Part shown: positions 7,855-17,219 of the stretch, piece by piece
How positions within the stretch are numbered: the stretch's first letter is position 1
How the letters are laid out: the number at the start of each line of letters is the position of its first letter
Origin: an uncultured Anaeromusa sp.
GTDB taxonomy: Bacteria > Bacillota > Negativicutes > Anaeromusales > Anaeromusaceae
Direction of reading: 5' to 3'
Assembly (NCBI RefSeq): GCF_963668665.1
Contig: NZ_OY764902.1
Location: forward strand, 2,111,501 to 2,175,500
DNA: 64,000 nt
Notes under the pieces: generated by a model
What the model was told of the DNA's origin: nothing
Databases searched by the model: none
Seen by the model: only the letters and a program-made list of their open reading frames with translations
Made by a program: the position numbers and the translations under genes

Positions 7855-8049
7855 ATGCGTGTGAATGGCGAGGAAGTTTGCCTGGAAAAACCGTTGACCT
7901 TGGCAGCGTATTTGGCAGCGAAGCAGTTTGACTGCCGCATGGTTGCGGTGGAGCGCAACGGAGAGATTGTACCCAAGGCTGACTATGAGAAAGTGGCGCT
8001 CCAAGAAGAGGACATTTTGGAACTTGTACGCTTTGTAGGAGGCGGCTGA
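7855..8049 (+). CDS. thiS: ThiS sulfur carrier protein
   Basis: A 64-residue ubiquitin-like protein starting MRVNGEEVCLEKPLTLAAYL and ending FVGGG, the C-terminal diglycine that is adenylated by ThiF and turned into a thiocarboxylate. The start is the ATG at 7855, preceded by AAGGAGGTGA; a longer reading frame upstream lacks a ribosome site. It is the first gene of the thiazole-synthesis operon, one base before thiF. Confidence 0.95.
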   Translation: MRVNGEEVCLEKPLTLAAYLAAKQFDCRMVAVERNGEIVPKADYEKVALQEEDILELVRFVGGG

Positions 8050-8050
8050 A

Positions 8051-8863
8051 ATGAAAGTTGAAGTTAACGGTAAAGAGAGAGAGATTTCCTGCCGCACGGC
8101 GTTTGCAGTGAGAGACCAGCTGGGAAACGATACAGACGTGCTCATTGTCAACGGCTTTCAGACGGATGAGGATTACCAGATCCAAGAAGGCGATACCATA
8201 GCGCTCATTAAAAAAGGCGTGCTACCGCCGCAAGAAGAGCTGGAAAGCTTAATGCGCTCCCGCCACACGCCGCAAGTGCACGACAAGCTCAAGGCAGGCA
8301 AGGTAGCTATTGCTGGTTTGGGAGGTTTAGGCTCTAATATTGCGGTCATGCTGGCGCGTATTGGCGTCGGCAAGCTGCTTTTGGTGGATTTTGACGTTGT
8401 AGAACCTAGTAACCTAAACCGCCAAAGCTACTATGTGAGCCATCTGGGCCTGCTCAAGACCGAGGCGCTGAAAGAGCAACTGGCGCAGATTAACCCGTTT
8501 ATTCAGGTAGAAACTCGCGCGGTCCGCGTGGAAGAAGAGAACGTGGTGCCGCTATTTCAGGAGTATGACGTGATTTGCGAGGCTTTTGACAAACCGGCGG
8601 CTAAGGCCGTATTGGTGAACACCGCCTTAGGAAAACTGCCCCAGGTCAAGGTGGTGGCGGCTTCCGGCATGGCTGGTTTTGGCAGCGCGAATACGATCAA
8701 GACGAAGCAAGTTATGGAACGTTTGTATGTCTGCGGCGATTTGGAAAGCGGCGCTTGCCGGGGACGCGGCTTGATGGCGCCGCGCGTACAGGTTTGCGCC
8801 GGACACCAGGCGAATATGGTGCTGCGCCTGCTTGTGGGCGAATTAGAAGTAGGAGGAATGTAG
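8051..8863 (+). CDS. thiF: ThiF-type adenylyltransferase with N-terminal ubiquitin-like domain
   Basis: A 270-residue protein of two parts. Residues 1-55 form a ThiS-like beta-grasp domain that lacks a terminal GG. From residue about 75 comes the E1-like nucleotide-binding domain, with KVAIAGLGGLGSNIAVMLAR as glycine loop and LLLVDFDVVEPSNLNRQ. It activates the C-terminus of ThiS with ATP. The extra ubiquitin-like domain is known in anaerobe ThiF family-2 proteins; its role here is unclear. The tight thiS-thiF-thiG-thiH order supports thiazole synthesis. Confidence 0.93.
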   Translation: MKVEVNGKEREISCRTAFAVRDQLGNDTDVLIVNGFQTDEDYQIQEGDTIALIKKGVLPPQEELESLMRSRHTPQVHDKLKAGKVAIAGLGGLGSNIAVMLARIGVGKLLLVDFDVVEPSNLNRQSYYVSHLGLLKTEALKEQLAQINPFIQVETRAVRVEEENVVPLFQEYDVICEAFDKPAAKAVLVNTALGKLPQVKVVAASGMAGFGSANTIKTKQVMERLYVCGDLESGACRGRGLMAPRVQVCAGHQANMVLRLLVGELEVGGM

Positions 8864-8866
8864 AAA

Positions 8867-9631
8867 ATGACAGATGTATTGAAAATTGGCGGCCGAGAGT
8901 TTAAGTCTCGCTTGATTTTGGGTTCGGGAAAATTTTCTCTGCCCCTGATCCAGGCGGTTATCGAGCATGGCCAAGTGGATATGGTGACGCTGGCGCTGCG
9001 GAGAGCGAATGTGGGCGGTCAGGAAAATATATTAGAATACATACCGAAGGGCATTACGCTGCTGCCTAATACCTCCGGCGCCCGCAACGCCGAGGAAGCG
9101 GTGCGTATCGCCAGACTGGCTCGGGAGCTTGGGTGCGGCGATTTTGTTAAGCTGGAAGTCATAAGGGACTCAAAGTACTTGCTGCCGGATAATCAGGAAA
9201 CCATTAAGGCAACGGAAATCTTGGCTAAAGAAGGGTTTCAGGTTATGCCGTACATGTATCCGGACCTAAATGCAGCCAGAGCCTTGGCTGATGCCGGAGC
9301 GGCGTCGGTCATGCCCTTGGGCGCGCCCATTGGCAGCAATAAAGGGCTGTGTACGCGGGAGTTTATTCGGATTTTGATTGAAGAGATTGATTTGCCGATC
9401 ATTGTTGACGCTGGCATTGGTCGGCCTTCGCAGGCTTGCGAGGCGATGGAGATGGGTGCGGCTGCGGTGATGTGCAATACCGCGATTGCCACGGCCGGCG
9501 ATGTAGCGCAGATGGCGCGAGCCTTTAAGCAAGCAGTGGAAGCCGGACGGGAAGGCTATCTTGCCGGTTTAGGACGGGTGCTGGACGGGGCGGAAGCATC
9601 CAGCCCGTTGACCGGATTTTTGGAGGCGTAA
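8867..9631 (+). CDS. thiG: Thiazole synthase ThiG
   Basis: A 254-residue TIM-barrel protein of normal ThiG length. Lys95 in [10 protein letters not shown] is the Schiff-base lysine that binds deoxyxylulose phosphate, and the phosphate-binding loops [12 protein letters not shown] and [18 protein letters not shown] are intact. ThiG condenses DXP, dehydroglycine from ThiH and sulfur from ThiS thiocarboxylate. It follows thiF by three bases and precedes thiH by two. Confidence 0.97.
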   Translation: MTDVLKIGGREFKSRLILGSGKFSLPLIQAVIEHGQVDMVTLALRRANVGGQENILEYIPKGITLLPNTSGARNAEEAVRIARLARELGCGDFVKLEVIRDSKYLLPDNQETIKATEILAKEGFQVMPYMYPDLNAARALADAGAASVMPLGAPIGSNKGLCTREFIRILIEEIDLPIIVDAGIGRPSQACEAMEMGAAAVMCNTAIATAGDVAQMARAFKQAVEAGREGYLAGLGRVLDGAEASSPLTGFLEA

Positions 9632-9633
9632 AC

Positions 9634-10788
9634 ATGGAAACTAAAAGAGTCAATCACATGGAATACCAGCCAGGCATGGAGGCGCTGGAGTCGGATGTGC
9701 TTGCAAAGGTGCTGGAACGGACCGCGTCGTATGAGTACCAAAACTACACAACCCAAGACGTGCGGCGTGTCCTGGCCAAGGAATCCTTGTCGCTGGAAGA
9801 CTATGGCATACTGCTGTCCCCGGCGGCGGGAGACTGTTTAGAAGAAATGGCGGTGCGCGCGCGTTGGGAGACGCGTAAGCATTTCGGTAATTCCGTACAG
9901 ATGTTTACCCCTCTGTATATTGCCAATTACTGCGAAAACCACTGCGTGTATTGCGGCTTTAACTGTCAAAACCGCATTCATCGGGGGAAGTTGACGCTCG
10001 CAGAGATTGAAAGTGAACTGCAGACCATTGCTAAAACCGGGTTGCAGGAAATTTTGCTCCTTACCGGCGAGACGCGCAAGCAATCCGGCGTGGATTACAT
10101 TGGCGAAGCGGTTAAATTGGCGGCGAAATACTTTTCTACGGTAGGTATTGAAATTTATCCTCTCAATTCGGATGAATACGCTTATCTGCACGCTTGCGGC
10201 AGTGATTTTGTCTGTGTGTACCAAGAAACCTACAATCCGGATAAATACGAGCAGGTACATTTGAGCGGCCCCAAGCGTATTTTCCCTTACCGCTTTCACG
10301 CGCAGGAGAGGGCTCTTTTGGGCGGTATGCGCGGCGTGGCCTTTGGGGCGCTCTTAGGATTGGACGATTTCCGAAAAGACGCTTTTTCCGTAGGAGTTCA
10401 CGCTTCTTTGATTCAACAGAAATATCCCCACGCGGAGATTTCTTTTTCTGCGCCGCGTTTGCGTCCGTATATCAACAATGCGGCTAATAACGCCAATGAC
10501 GTCCATGAAAAGCAGCTGCTCCAGGTGATGCTGGCATACCGCCTGCTTATGCCCTTTGCGGGTCTTACGATCTCTACCAGAGAGCGAGCCGGCTTCCGGG
10601 ATCATGTTATCGGCCTTGTGGCGACAAAGATTTCTTCCGGCGTTAGTGTGGGCGTTGGCGGACACAGCGAAGAGGAAAAAGGCGACGAACAGTTTGAAAT
10701 TGCCGATCCTCGCAGCGTTGACGACGTTCATCAAATGGTACTGGCTCGCGGGCTGCAGCCGGTATATACGGATTATCTGCGAGTGTAA
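9634..10788 (+). CDS. thiH: 2-Iminoacetate synthase ThiH (radical SAM)
   Basis: A 384-residue radical SAM enzyme with the CX3CX2C cluster motif at Cys100, Cys104 and Cys107 (YCENHCVYCGFNC) and the C-terminal ThiH domain (ISFSAPRLRPYINN). It cleaves tyrosine to 2-iminoacetate for the thiazole ring, the oxygen-independent alternative to ThiO, which suits an anaerobe. The ATG at 9634 follows GGAGG at the end of thiG, indicating translational coupling. Confidence 0.96.
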   Translation: METKRVNHMEYQPGMEALESDVLAKVLERTASYEYQNYTTQDVRRVLAKESLSLEDYGILLSPAAGDCLEEMAVRARWETRKHFGNSVQMFTPLYIANYCENHCVYCGFNCQNRIHRGKLTLAEIESELQTIAKTGLQEILLLTGETRKQSGVDYIGEAVKLAAKYFSTVGIEIYPLNSDEYAYLHACGSDFVCVYQETYNPDKYEQVHLSGPKRIFPYRFHAQERALLGGMRGVAFGALLGLDDFRKDAFSVGVHASLIQQKYPHAEISFSAPRLRPYINNAANNANDVHEKQLLQVMLAYRLLMPFAGLTISTRERAGFRDHVIGLVATKISSGVSVGVGGHSEEEKGDEQFEIADPRSVDDVHQMVLARGLQPVYTDYLRV

Positions 10789-10790
10789 CT

Positions 10791-11399
10791 ATGGCGGAAT
10801 TGCTTTGCGTGACTCAGCGTAGTTTATGCCCGGACGATTTTTTAGAGCGCGTCCGCCGTTTGGCGCAGGCGAAGCCGCAAGCGATTTTGTTGCGGGAGAA
10901 GGATTTGGGCGAAGCAGATTATGAAGTGTTGGCGAGGGAAGTGCAGGAACTCTGCGCTCCTTGGGGTGTACGCCTTATAGTGCGTCGTTACGCCGATGTG
11001 GCGCGGCGATTAGGAGTACAGCAGTTACACTTGTCCATGGAAGAGCTGCGCCAGGCGGAGCCTGAGGCGCTGGCTGGTTTGCAAACGGGAATTTCGGTTC
11101 ATTCTGTGCCAGAGGCATTGGAAGCGCAGCAACTGGGGGCGGCTTATCTTATTGCGGGACATATCTACGCGACCGATTGTAAAAAAGATTTGGCGCCGCG
11201 CGGCCTGGACTTTCTGCGCGAAGTGTGTCAATCGGTCAGCGTACCTGTATTTGCCATTGGCGGCGTGACGGCGGAGCGGGTGCCGGAACTGCTGGCTCGC
11301 GGCGCAGCGGGCTGCTGTGTCATGTCGGGAGCGATGCAATGCTCCTCGCCGGAAGAATATATCGAGAACATAATTACAAAAACTATTGATAAAAATTAA
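10791..11399 (+). CDS. tenI: TenI/ThiE-family protein, probably thiazole tautomerase
   Basis: A 202-residue TIM-barrel protein of the thiamine-phosphate synthase superfamily. The ThiE substrate motif HLGQxD is not present (HLSMEEL instead), while GHIYATDCKKDLAPRGLDFL matches the TenI-type loop better than the ThiE GPIFxTxTK form. TenI aromatises the ThiG thiazole product. Its place as last gene of thiS-thiF-thiG-thiH fits. A divergent ThiE cannot be fully excluded, and no thiC, thiD or other thiE is in the window. Confidence 0.8.
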   Translation: MAELLCVTQRSLCPDDFLERVRRLAQAKPQAILLREKDLGEADYEVLAREVQELCAPWGVRLIVRRYADVARRLGVQQLHLSMEELRQAEPEALAGLQTGISVHSVPEALEAQQLGAAYLIAGHIYATDCKKDLAPRGLDFLREVCQSVSVPVFAIGGVTAERVPELLARGAAGCCVMSGAMQCSSPEEYIENIITKTIDKN

Positions 11400-11427
11400 A
11401 AACAAAAGAGAAACGTAAAATAAGTTA

Positions 11428-11456
11428 TTGACAAAGGAAAATACTTACGGTATATT
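11428..11456 (+). promoter_or_regulatory. Promoter of the Ile-type T-box leader
   Basis: TTGACA (11428-11433) and TATATT (11451-11456) with a 17-bp spacer, 28 bases after the tenI stop. Confidence 0.8.
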
Positions 11457-11459
11457 TTA

Positions 11460-11790
11460 AAACATCCTCGGAAAAATTTTATAACCAAAATGTGATGAAG
11501 GAACCTGTGCTTTTTAAAAGTTGTTTCAGAGAGCCGGCGGTTGGTGCGAGGCGGCAACAGCGTAAAAGCGCGAATCATTCCGGAACAGCAAGGCTGAAGC
11601 CTCTTGGAGGCCTAGGTTGCGCCGGTCTCAGCTTCCTGCGGGAAGTGCAGTCGTTATTCTGCTAAGGTTGTTGGACCTGATGAGAAACAGAGGGAAACTT
11701 CTGTAAAAGGGTGGTACCGTGAGAGCGACGTCTCTTGCCCCTTTAAGCTGTTTAGCTTAAGGAGCAAGAGGCGTTTTTGTTTTTAGAAGT
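11460..11790 (+). promoter_or_regulatory. T-box leader, Ile-type specifier (AUC)
   Basis: Stem I includes AGAGAGCCGGCGG..TTGGTGC. On its 3' side the codon ATC at 11574-11576 is followed by A and then by TTCC, which pairs with GGAA of the lower stem 5' strand; this is the specifier position. The T-box motif AAAGGGTGGTACCGTGAG is at about 11706-11722, and the terminator (TCTCTTGC...GCAAGAGGCG, TTTTTG) spans 11727-11786. The next start codon is 240 bases further on. A perfect GTAACAG/CTGTTAC hairpin sits at 11958-11978 in that gap. Confidence 0.88.
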
Positions 11791-12025
11791 GTGTCAAAGT
11801 GTTATACTTAATCTACAGAATAGAACAAAAATATCACAAAATCATTTGATTTTATCCGCTTGCCTGCAAGGATGCGTAGAGCCGGAAGGCGCGCCAAAAC
11901 TGGATTTGAAAAGAAAATTCCGTAAAATCAAAGTGTTGGCATTTGAATTGCTTAGATGTAACAGTGGCGTGCTGTTACGAAAAGGCAGGCTGAAGCGGGA
12001 AGGATTGAGGAAAGGAAGGAAGTTC

Positions 12026-13438
12026 ATGAGTTTATTGGCCTCACATACGGAGGAAATGTTTTATACCATTTTGGATAATCTGCGGGAAGCCGTCAATGTA
12101 GTAGACACCAAAGGGTATATTACCTACGTGAATCCCAGTTCCGCCAACTATGCTTCCGCGCGTGTCGAGGATATGATTGGCAAGCACATTACCGAATACT
12201 ACCCGCATGCAGCGCTTTTGGATGTAATTCGTGACAAAAAACCGCTGTTGGATCAAAAAATGGCGCAGGGCAATGGCAGGACCTTTATTGTGAATGCAGT
12301 GCCCTTGTACCGGCAAGGTGAATTTTACGGAGGCGTTTCCACGTTTCGGGACATTACCGAACTGGATGAACTGGCCCGGACGCTGGAGTATCTGGAAAAT
12401 GAGCTGACTTTGAGCCAGGGCAGCGGTATTTTTGAGAGCTTCATCGGCGCTGATGGATCTCTGCGCAATGCTATTTTTAAAGCGCAGCGCAGTATTGCCT
12501 CGGTCGGGGGGCCGCGGCATTCGGTGATTCTGGGAGAGACCGGTACAGGTAAGACGATGCTGGCTCAGGGTATGTATCATTTTGCCCGCAAAATCGGTAT
12601 TTTAAAAGAGGGCGCGCCCTTTGTCGAAGTGAACTGCGCGCAGTTTACCAATGCGGACATTGCGGCTATGGAAATCTTCGGCACCGATAAAGGAGCCTTT
12701 ACAGGGGCCTTTGACAAGCCTGGACTTGTGGAAGTGGCCAATGGGGGCGTGCTCTTTTTGGACGAGGCCCATGCCTTGGTGCAGCACCAGACTATGCTGC
12801 TGAAGCTTATCGAATCCGGCTTGGTGCGGCGCATGGGAGGACGGACCGAGCATGAAGTGGATGTCATTATTATTGCGGCATCCAGCCAAAACTTGAAAGA
12901 AGTGTTTTTGCCGGAACTCTACCAGCGTTTGGCGCAGTACCAGATTGAGCTGCCGCCGCTGCGGGAGCGCAGTTTGCAGGAAAAACAGCAATTTTTGGAA
13001 CAATTCGTAGAGCTGTACTGCCAAAAGGCGCAGGCTCGCTATAATGTGAGGCTGAAGGTTCATTTTACAAGCCGCGCGGCGGAGCTGCTTTTAGCGGCGG
13101 TGTTCGACCGCAATGTCCGGCAGTTTCGGGATGTGGTCAATGCCAGTATTGACGCGGTGGCGCCTTTAGTTAATCACCTTTCGCAAGGACATGAGCTGAT
13201 TAAGCTGGTGGTGGATGAAGAAGACATCCCCAAGGCCATGCTGGAAGTGAAAAGCGTAAGTAGAGAAGCAGCGGAACCGACTGCAAAGCAGGAGAGCTTG
13301 GAAGAACTTCTTCTCAGTTTATCGGCGCTGGGGCTGGGGGTGCGGAAGATCTCCGCAGAGCTGAAGCGAAGAGGGATTTCCCTGGAATACTATCAAGTGG
13401 CGTATAAGCTGAAAAAGCTGAAAAAAGATAGAGTATAG
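12026..13438 (+). CDS. Sigma54-dependent transcriptional activator (PAS, AAA+, HTH)
   Basis: A 470-residue activator. The start is the ATG at 12026 with GGAAGG upstream; the longer open frame from 11777 overlaps the terminator region and lacks a ribosome site. Residues about 10-120 are a PAS sensor (LREAVNVVDTKGYITYVNPS). The AAA+ domain has Walker A GETGTGKT at about 170-177 and the sigma54-contacting GAFTGAF at about 222-228. The C-terminus is a short helical DNA-binding domain. It lies between an Ile-type T-box and PFOR with no separate promoter visible before PFOR. Its ligand is unknown. Confidence 0.92.
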   Translation: MSLLASHTEEMFYTILDNLREAVNVVDTKGYITYVNPSSANYASARVEDMIGKHITEYYPHAALLDVIRDKKPLLDQKMAQGNGRTFIVNAVPLYRQGEFYGGVSTFRDITELDELARTLEYLENELTLSQGSGIFESFIGADGSLRNAIFKAQRSIASVGGPRHSVILGETGTGKTMLAQGMYHFARKIGILKEGAPFVEVNCAQFTNADIAAMEIFGTDKGAFTGAFDKPGLVEVANGGVLFLDEAHALVQHQTMLLKLIESGLVRRMGGRTEHEVDVIIIAASSQNLKEVFLPELYQRLAQYQIELPPLRERSLQEKQQFLEQFVELYCQKAQARYNVRLKVHFTSRAAELLLAAVFDRNVRQFRDVVNASIDAVAPLVNHLSQGHELIKLVVDEEDIPKAMLEVKSVSREAAEPTAKQESLEELLLSLSALGLGVRKISAELKRRGISLEYYQVAYKLKKLKKDRV

Positions 13439-13466
13439 TTTGGGTAAGAAGAAAGGGGCAGATACA

Positions 13467-16400
13467 ATGAGTAGAAAAATGAAAACCATGGACGGCAACA
13501 CGGCGGCGGCGCATATTTCGTATGCATTCACCGACGTAGCGGCCATTTTCCCCATCACGCCTTCGTCCAATATGGCGGAGAGCGTGGACGAGTGGGCGGC
13601 GCAAGGGCGTAAGAACCTCTTTGGACAGACGGTGCAGGTAGTAGAAATGCAGTCCGAAGGCGGCGCGGCCGGTGCAGTGCATGGCTCGTTGCATTCGGGA
13701 GCGTTGACGACGACCTATACGGCGTCGCAAGGCTTGTTGCTGATGATTCCGAATATGTATAAAATCGCCGGCGAATTACTGCCTGGCGTATTCCATGTCA
13801 GCGCCCGGGTGGTTGGCGCCAATGCGATCAGCATTTTCGGCGATCACTCCGATGTGATGGCTACGCGCCAGACTGGGTTTGCTATGTTGGCGGAAAGCAG
13901 CGTTCAACAGGTTATGGATTTGTCCGCTGTCGCTCATTTGGCAGCCATCAAAGGACGCGTGCCGTTCCTGAACTTCTTTGACGGGTTCCGTACGTCCCAT
14001 GAAGTGCAGAAGGTCGAAATGCTGGAGTACGAAGAACTAGGCAAGCTCCTGGACATGGAGGCGGTCAACTCCTTCCGGCGTGGGGCGCTCAACCCGGATC
14101 ATCCTGTCTTGCGCGGCACCGTGCAAAATCCGGATATTCATTTTCAGCAGCGGGAAGTATCCAATAGTTATTGGGAGAAGCTGCCGGAGATTGTTGAAGA
14201 ATACATGGCGGAAATCAGCAAGCTTACCGGGCGGGAGTACCACTTGTTCAATTACTACGGAGCGCCTGATGCGGAGCGTTTGATCATTGCCATGGGCTCT
14301 ATGTGCCAAACCGTAGAAGAAGTGGTGGATCATCTGAACGCCAAAGGTGAAAAAGTGGGCCTGTTGAATGTTCACCTCTATCGCCCGTTTTCGCTGAAGC
14401 ATTTCTTCCAGCACATTCCAAAGAGCGTCAAAAAGATTGCTGTGCTGGATCGCACTAAGGAATTGGGCGCATTGGCGGAACCACTGTATTTGGATGTGAA
14501 AAGCGCGTTCTACGGCACGGACTGGCAGCCGCTTATCGTTGGCGGTCGCTGCGGCGTAGGCGGCAAGGATGTTATGCCCAAACATATTATGGGGATTTTT
14601 GACAACCTTAAAGCGGCGCAGCCTAAGGATCACTTTACGGTTGGCATTCTGGACGATGTTAGCCATCTATCCCTGACAGAAGGCGAGGACATCGATACCA
14701 CTGTGGCGGGAACCAAGGCTTGTAAATTCTGGGGCTTAGGCGCAGACGGCACGGTAGGGGCTAATAAATCCGCCATCAAGATTATTGGCGACAAAACGGA
14801 TCTGTATGCGCAGGCGTACTTTGCGTATGATTCCAAAAAATCGGGCGGCATTACGGTGTCCCATCTGCGTTTCGGCAGTCAGCCGATTAAATCTCCCTAC
14901 TTGATTGATAAAGCCGATTTTGTTTCCTGTTCTCAGCAATCCTATGTTGATAAATATGATTTGCTGACAGGCTTGAAACCGGGAGGCGCTTTTCTTTTAA
15001 ACACCAATTGGTCTGCAGCGGAACTGGAAACCCATCTGCCGGCGGCGATGAAACGCTATCTGGCGGAAAAAAATATTCGTTTCTATACGATTAATGCCGT
15101 AGGCATTGCCCAAGAGCTGGGTCTTGGAGGCCGTTTTAACATGATTATGCAGTCTGCTTTCTTCCAGCTGGCGCAGATTATTCCCATTGAAAAAGCGGTG
15201 CAGTATTTAAAAGATTCCGTAGTCGCCACGTATGGGAAAAAGGGCAATAAAGTGGTGGGAATGAACCACGCCGCTATCGACAAGGGTATCGCAGGTTTGG
15301 TGCAGGTGAATGTGCCGGCAAGCTGGAAAAATGCTGTTGCAGCCGAGCAGAGTGTGCAGACGAATGGCGTGCCGGCGTTTATTCGTGATGTGCTGGTGCC
15401 GATGAACCGTCAGGAGGGAGACAGCTTGCCTGTGAGCGCGTTCCTGCCTCAGGCGGACGGCACGTATCCGCTGGGAACCTCGGCTTATGAAAAGCGCGGC
15501 ATCGCCATCAATGTACCGGAATGGCAGCCGGAAAATTGCATTCAATGCAATCAGTGCTCTTTTGTTTGTCCTCATGCCAGTATCCGGCCCATTCTGGTGA
15601 ACGATGCGGAAAAAGCGGCTGCGCCGGAAGGTTTTGCCGTTAAAGACGCTGTTGGGGCGAAGGATTTGTATTTCCGCTTGGCTATCTCGACGCAAGATTG
15701 CACCGGCTGCGGCAACTGCGCGGAAATTTGTCCGGCAAAAGTCAAAGCGTTGCAGATGAAGCCCCTGGCTTCGCAAGATGCGCAGGTTACACTTTGGGAT
15801 TATGCGGTGTCGCTGACGCCGAAGAAGAATCCGGCCAATCCCTTTACGGTCAAAGGCAGTCAGTTTGAACAGCCTCTCTTGGAATTCTCCGGCGCGTGCG
15901 CTGGCTGTCTGGAAACAGGCTATGCCAAACTAGTGACGCAGCTCTATGGCGATCGGCTCATGATCGCCAATGCCACTGGTTGTTCTTCCGTCTGGGCGGG
16001 CAGTACGCCTTCCGTTCCGTACACGACCAACCATCGCGGCCACGGTCCGGCCTGGGGCAACTCTCTCTTTGAAGACAACGCCGAGTACGGTTTGGGTATG
16101 GCGTTGGGCGTGAAACAACTGCGGCAGCAGTTGGCGCAAAAGGTGGCGGAAGCCGCCAAACTAGACTTGGGAGAAGAGTGGAAAAATGCCTGTGCGGACT
16201 GGCTGGAACATCAAGAAGCAGGCGAAGGGAGCCGGGAGCGTGCGGATCGACTCGGCGCCATGCTGGAAGGCGTCAAGAACCAAAATGAACTATTGGGCTA
16301 TTTGCATGAAAACAAGGATTTTCTAGTTAAGCGTTCTCAGTGGATCTTCGGTGGCGACGGCTGGGCCTATGATATTGGCTTTGGCGGCCTAGATCATGTA

Positions 16401-16985
16401 CTGGCTTCCGGCGAAAACATTAATGTGCTTGTATTTGATACCGAGGTTTACTCCAATACGGGCGGCCAGTCGTCCAAGGCGACACCGGCGGCGGCTATTG
16501 CCAAATTTGCCGCCAGCGGCAAGAAGACCAAGAAAAAAGATTTGGGCCTCATCGCTATGAGCTATGGCTATGTGTATGTGGCGCAAATTGCCATGGGAGC
16601 GGATAAAAACCAAACCCTCAAAGCCATTGCCGAGGCGGAGGCGTATCCGGGGCCGTCCCTGGTTATTGCCTATTCGCCGTGCATCAACCATGGTCTTAAA
16701 GCCGGTATGGGCTGCAGTCAGCTTGAAATCAAGAAAGCAGTGGAGTGCGGTTACTGGTCTATGTATCGTTACAATCCTGCACTAAAGGAAAGCGGCAAGA
16801 ATCCCTTTGTACTGGACTCCAAGGAACCAACGGCGGACTTCCGCGAATTCCTGATGGGCGAAGTGCGTTACTCTTCTCTTTTAAAACAGTTCCCTGAACA
16901 AGGAGAAGCCTTGTTGACCAAGACGGAACAAGACGCCAAGGACCGTTTGGCCGTCTACAAACGTTTGGCGAGCCAAAGCGAATAA
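13467..16985 (+). CDS. nifJ: Pyruvate:ferredoxin (flavodoxin) oxidoreductase
   Basis: A 1172-residue single-chain PFOR of usual length, interconverting pyruvate and acetyl-CoA plus CO2 with ferredoxin. The N-terminal pyrimidine-binding domain starts MDGNTAAAHISYAFTDVAAI. Two [4Fe-4S] motifs are CIQCNQCSFVC and CTGCGNCAEIC, about residues 690-765. The TPP-binding domain has FGGDGWAYDIGFGGLDHVLA and SNTGGQSSK. The ATG at 13467 has GAAAGGGG upstream; an upstream in-frame start has none. It is co-transcribed with the sigma54 activator under the Ile-type T-box, and a strong terminator follows. Confidence 0.97.
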   Translation: MSRKMKTMDGNTAAAHISYAFTDVAAIFPITPSSNMAESVDEWAAQGRKNLFGQTVQVVEMQSEGGAAGAVHGSLHSGALTTTYTASQGLLLMIPNMYKIAGELLPGVFHVSARVVGANAISIFGDHSDVMATRQTGFAMLAESSVQQVMDLSAVAHLAAIKGRVPFLNFFDGFRTSHEVQKVEMLEYEELGKLLDMEAVNSFRRGALNPDHPVLRGTVQNPDIHFQQREVSNSYWEKLPEIVEEYMAEISKLTGREYHLFNYYGAPDAERLIIAMGSMCQTVEEVVDHLNAKGEKVGLLNVHLYRPFSLKHFFQHIPKSVKKIAVLDRTKELGALAEPLYLDVKSAFYGTDWQPLIVGGRCGVGGKDVMPKHIMGIFDNLKAAQPKDHFTVGILDDVSHLSLTEGEDIDTTVAGTKACKFWGLGADGTVGANKSAIKIIGDKTDLYAQAYFAYDSKKSGGITVSHLRFGSQPIKSPYLIDKADFVSCSQQSYVDKYDLLTGLKPGGAFLLNTNWSAAELETHLPAAMKRYLAEKNIRFYTINAVGIAQELGLGGRFNMIMQSAFFQLAQIIPIEKAVQYLKDSVVATYGKKGNKVVGMNHAAIDKGIAGLVQVNVPASWKNAVAAEQSVQTNGVPAFIRDVLVPMNRQEGDSLPVSAFLPQADGTYPLGTSAYEKRGIAINVPEWQPENCIQCNQCSFVCPHASIRPILVNDAEKAAAPEGFAVKDAVGAKDLYFRLAISTQDCTGCGNCAEICPAKVKALQMKPLASQDAQVTLWDYAVSLTPKKNPANPFTVKGSQFEQPLLEFSGACAGCLETGYAKLVTQLYGDRLMIANATGCSSVWAGSTPSVPYTTNHRGHGPAWGNSLFEDNAEYGLGMALGVKQLRQQLAQKVAEAAKLDLGEEWKNACADWLEHQEAGEGSRERADRLGAMLEGVKNQNELLGYLHENKDFLVKRSQWIFGGDGWAYDIGFGGLDHVLASGENINVLVFDTEVYSNTGGQSSKATPAAAIAKFAASGKKTKKKDLGLIAMSYGYVYVAQIAMGADKNQTLKAIAEAEAYPGPSLVIAYSPCINHGLKAGMGCSQLEIKKAVECGYWSMYRYNPALKESGKNPFVLDSKEPTADFREFLMGEVRYSSLLKQFPEQGEALLTKTEQDAKDRLAVYKRLASQSE

Positions 16986-17020
16986 ACAATATGTAGGACA
17001 GAGAAACACAACACAAAAGA

Positions 17021-17048
17021 AAAATCCCGCCGCAAGGCGGGATTTTTC
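17021..17048 (+). terminator. Terminator of the PFOR transcript
   Basis: AAAATCCCGCC-GCAA-GGCGGGATTTTT, a compact perfect stem with a U-run, 36 bases after the PFOR stop. The following 150 bases up to the histidine kinase hold pyrimidine-rich sequence and no recognisable gene. Confidence 0.92.
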
Positions 17049-17219
17049 TACATATTTCTATAGAATTTTATAGACTCTCTCTGTTTCCTATGGCCTTTTC
17101 TCTGTTCCTCTGAGTAAATTTTGTAACATCGTCAAGCCCTCCTGTACATAGCCCCTTTTATTTTGCCAGCGTACTCGCTAGAATAAGGAGAGTGGATAAT
17201 CACAAACGAGGTGTGCATA

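Noticed and set aside
10791..11399. Thiamine-phosphate synthase ThiE as the firm call
   Set aside because: The pyrimidine/diphosphate motif HLGQxD is missing and the loop is of TenI type; kept only as an alternative.
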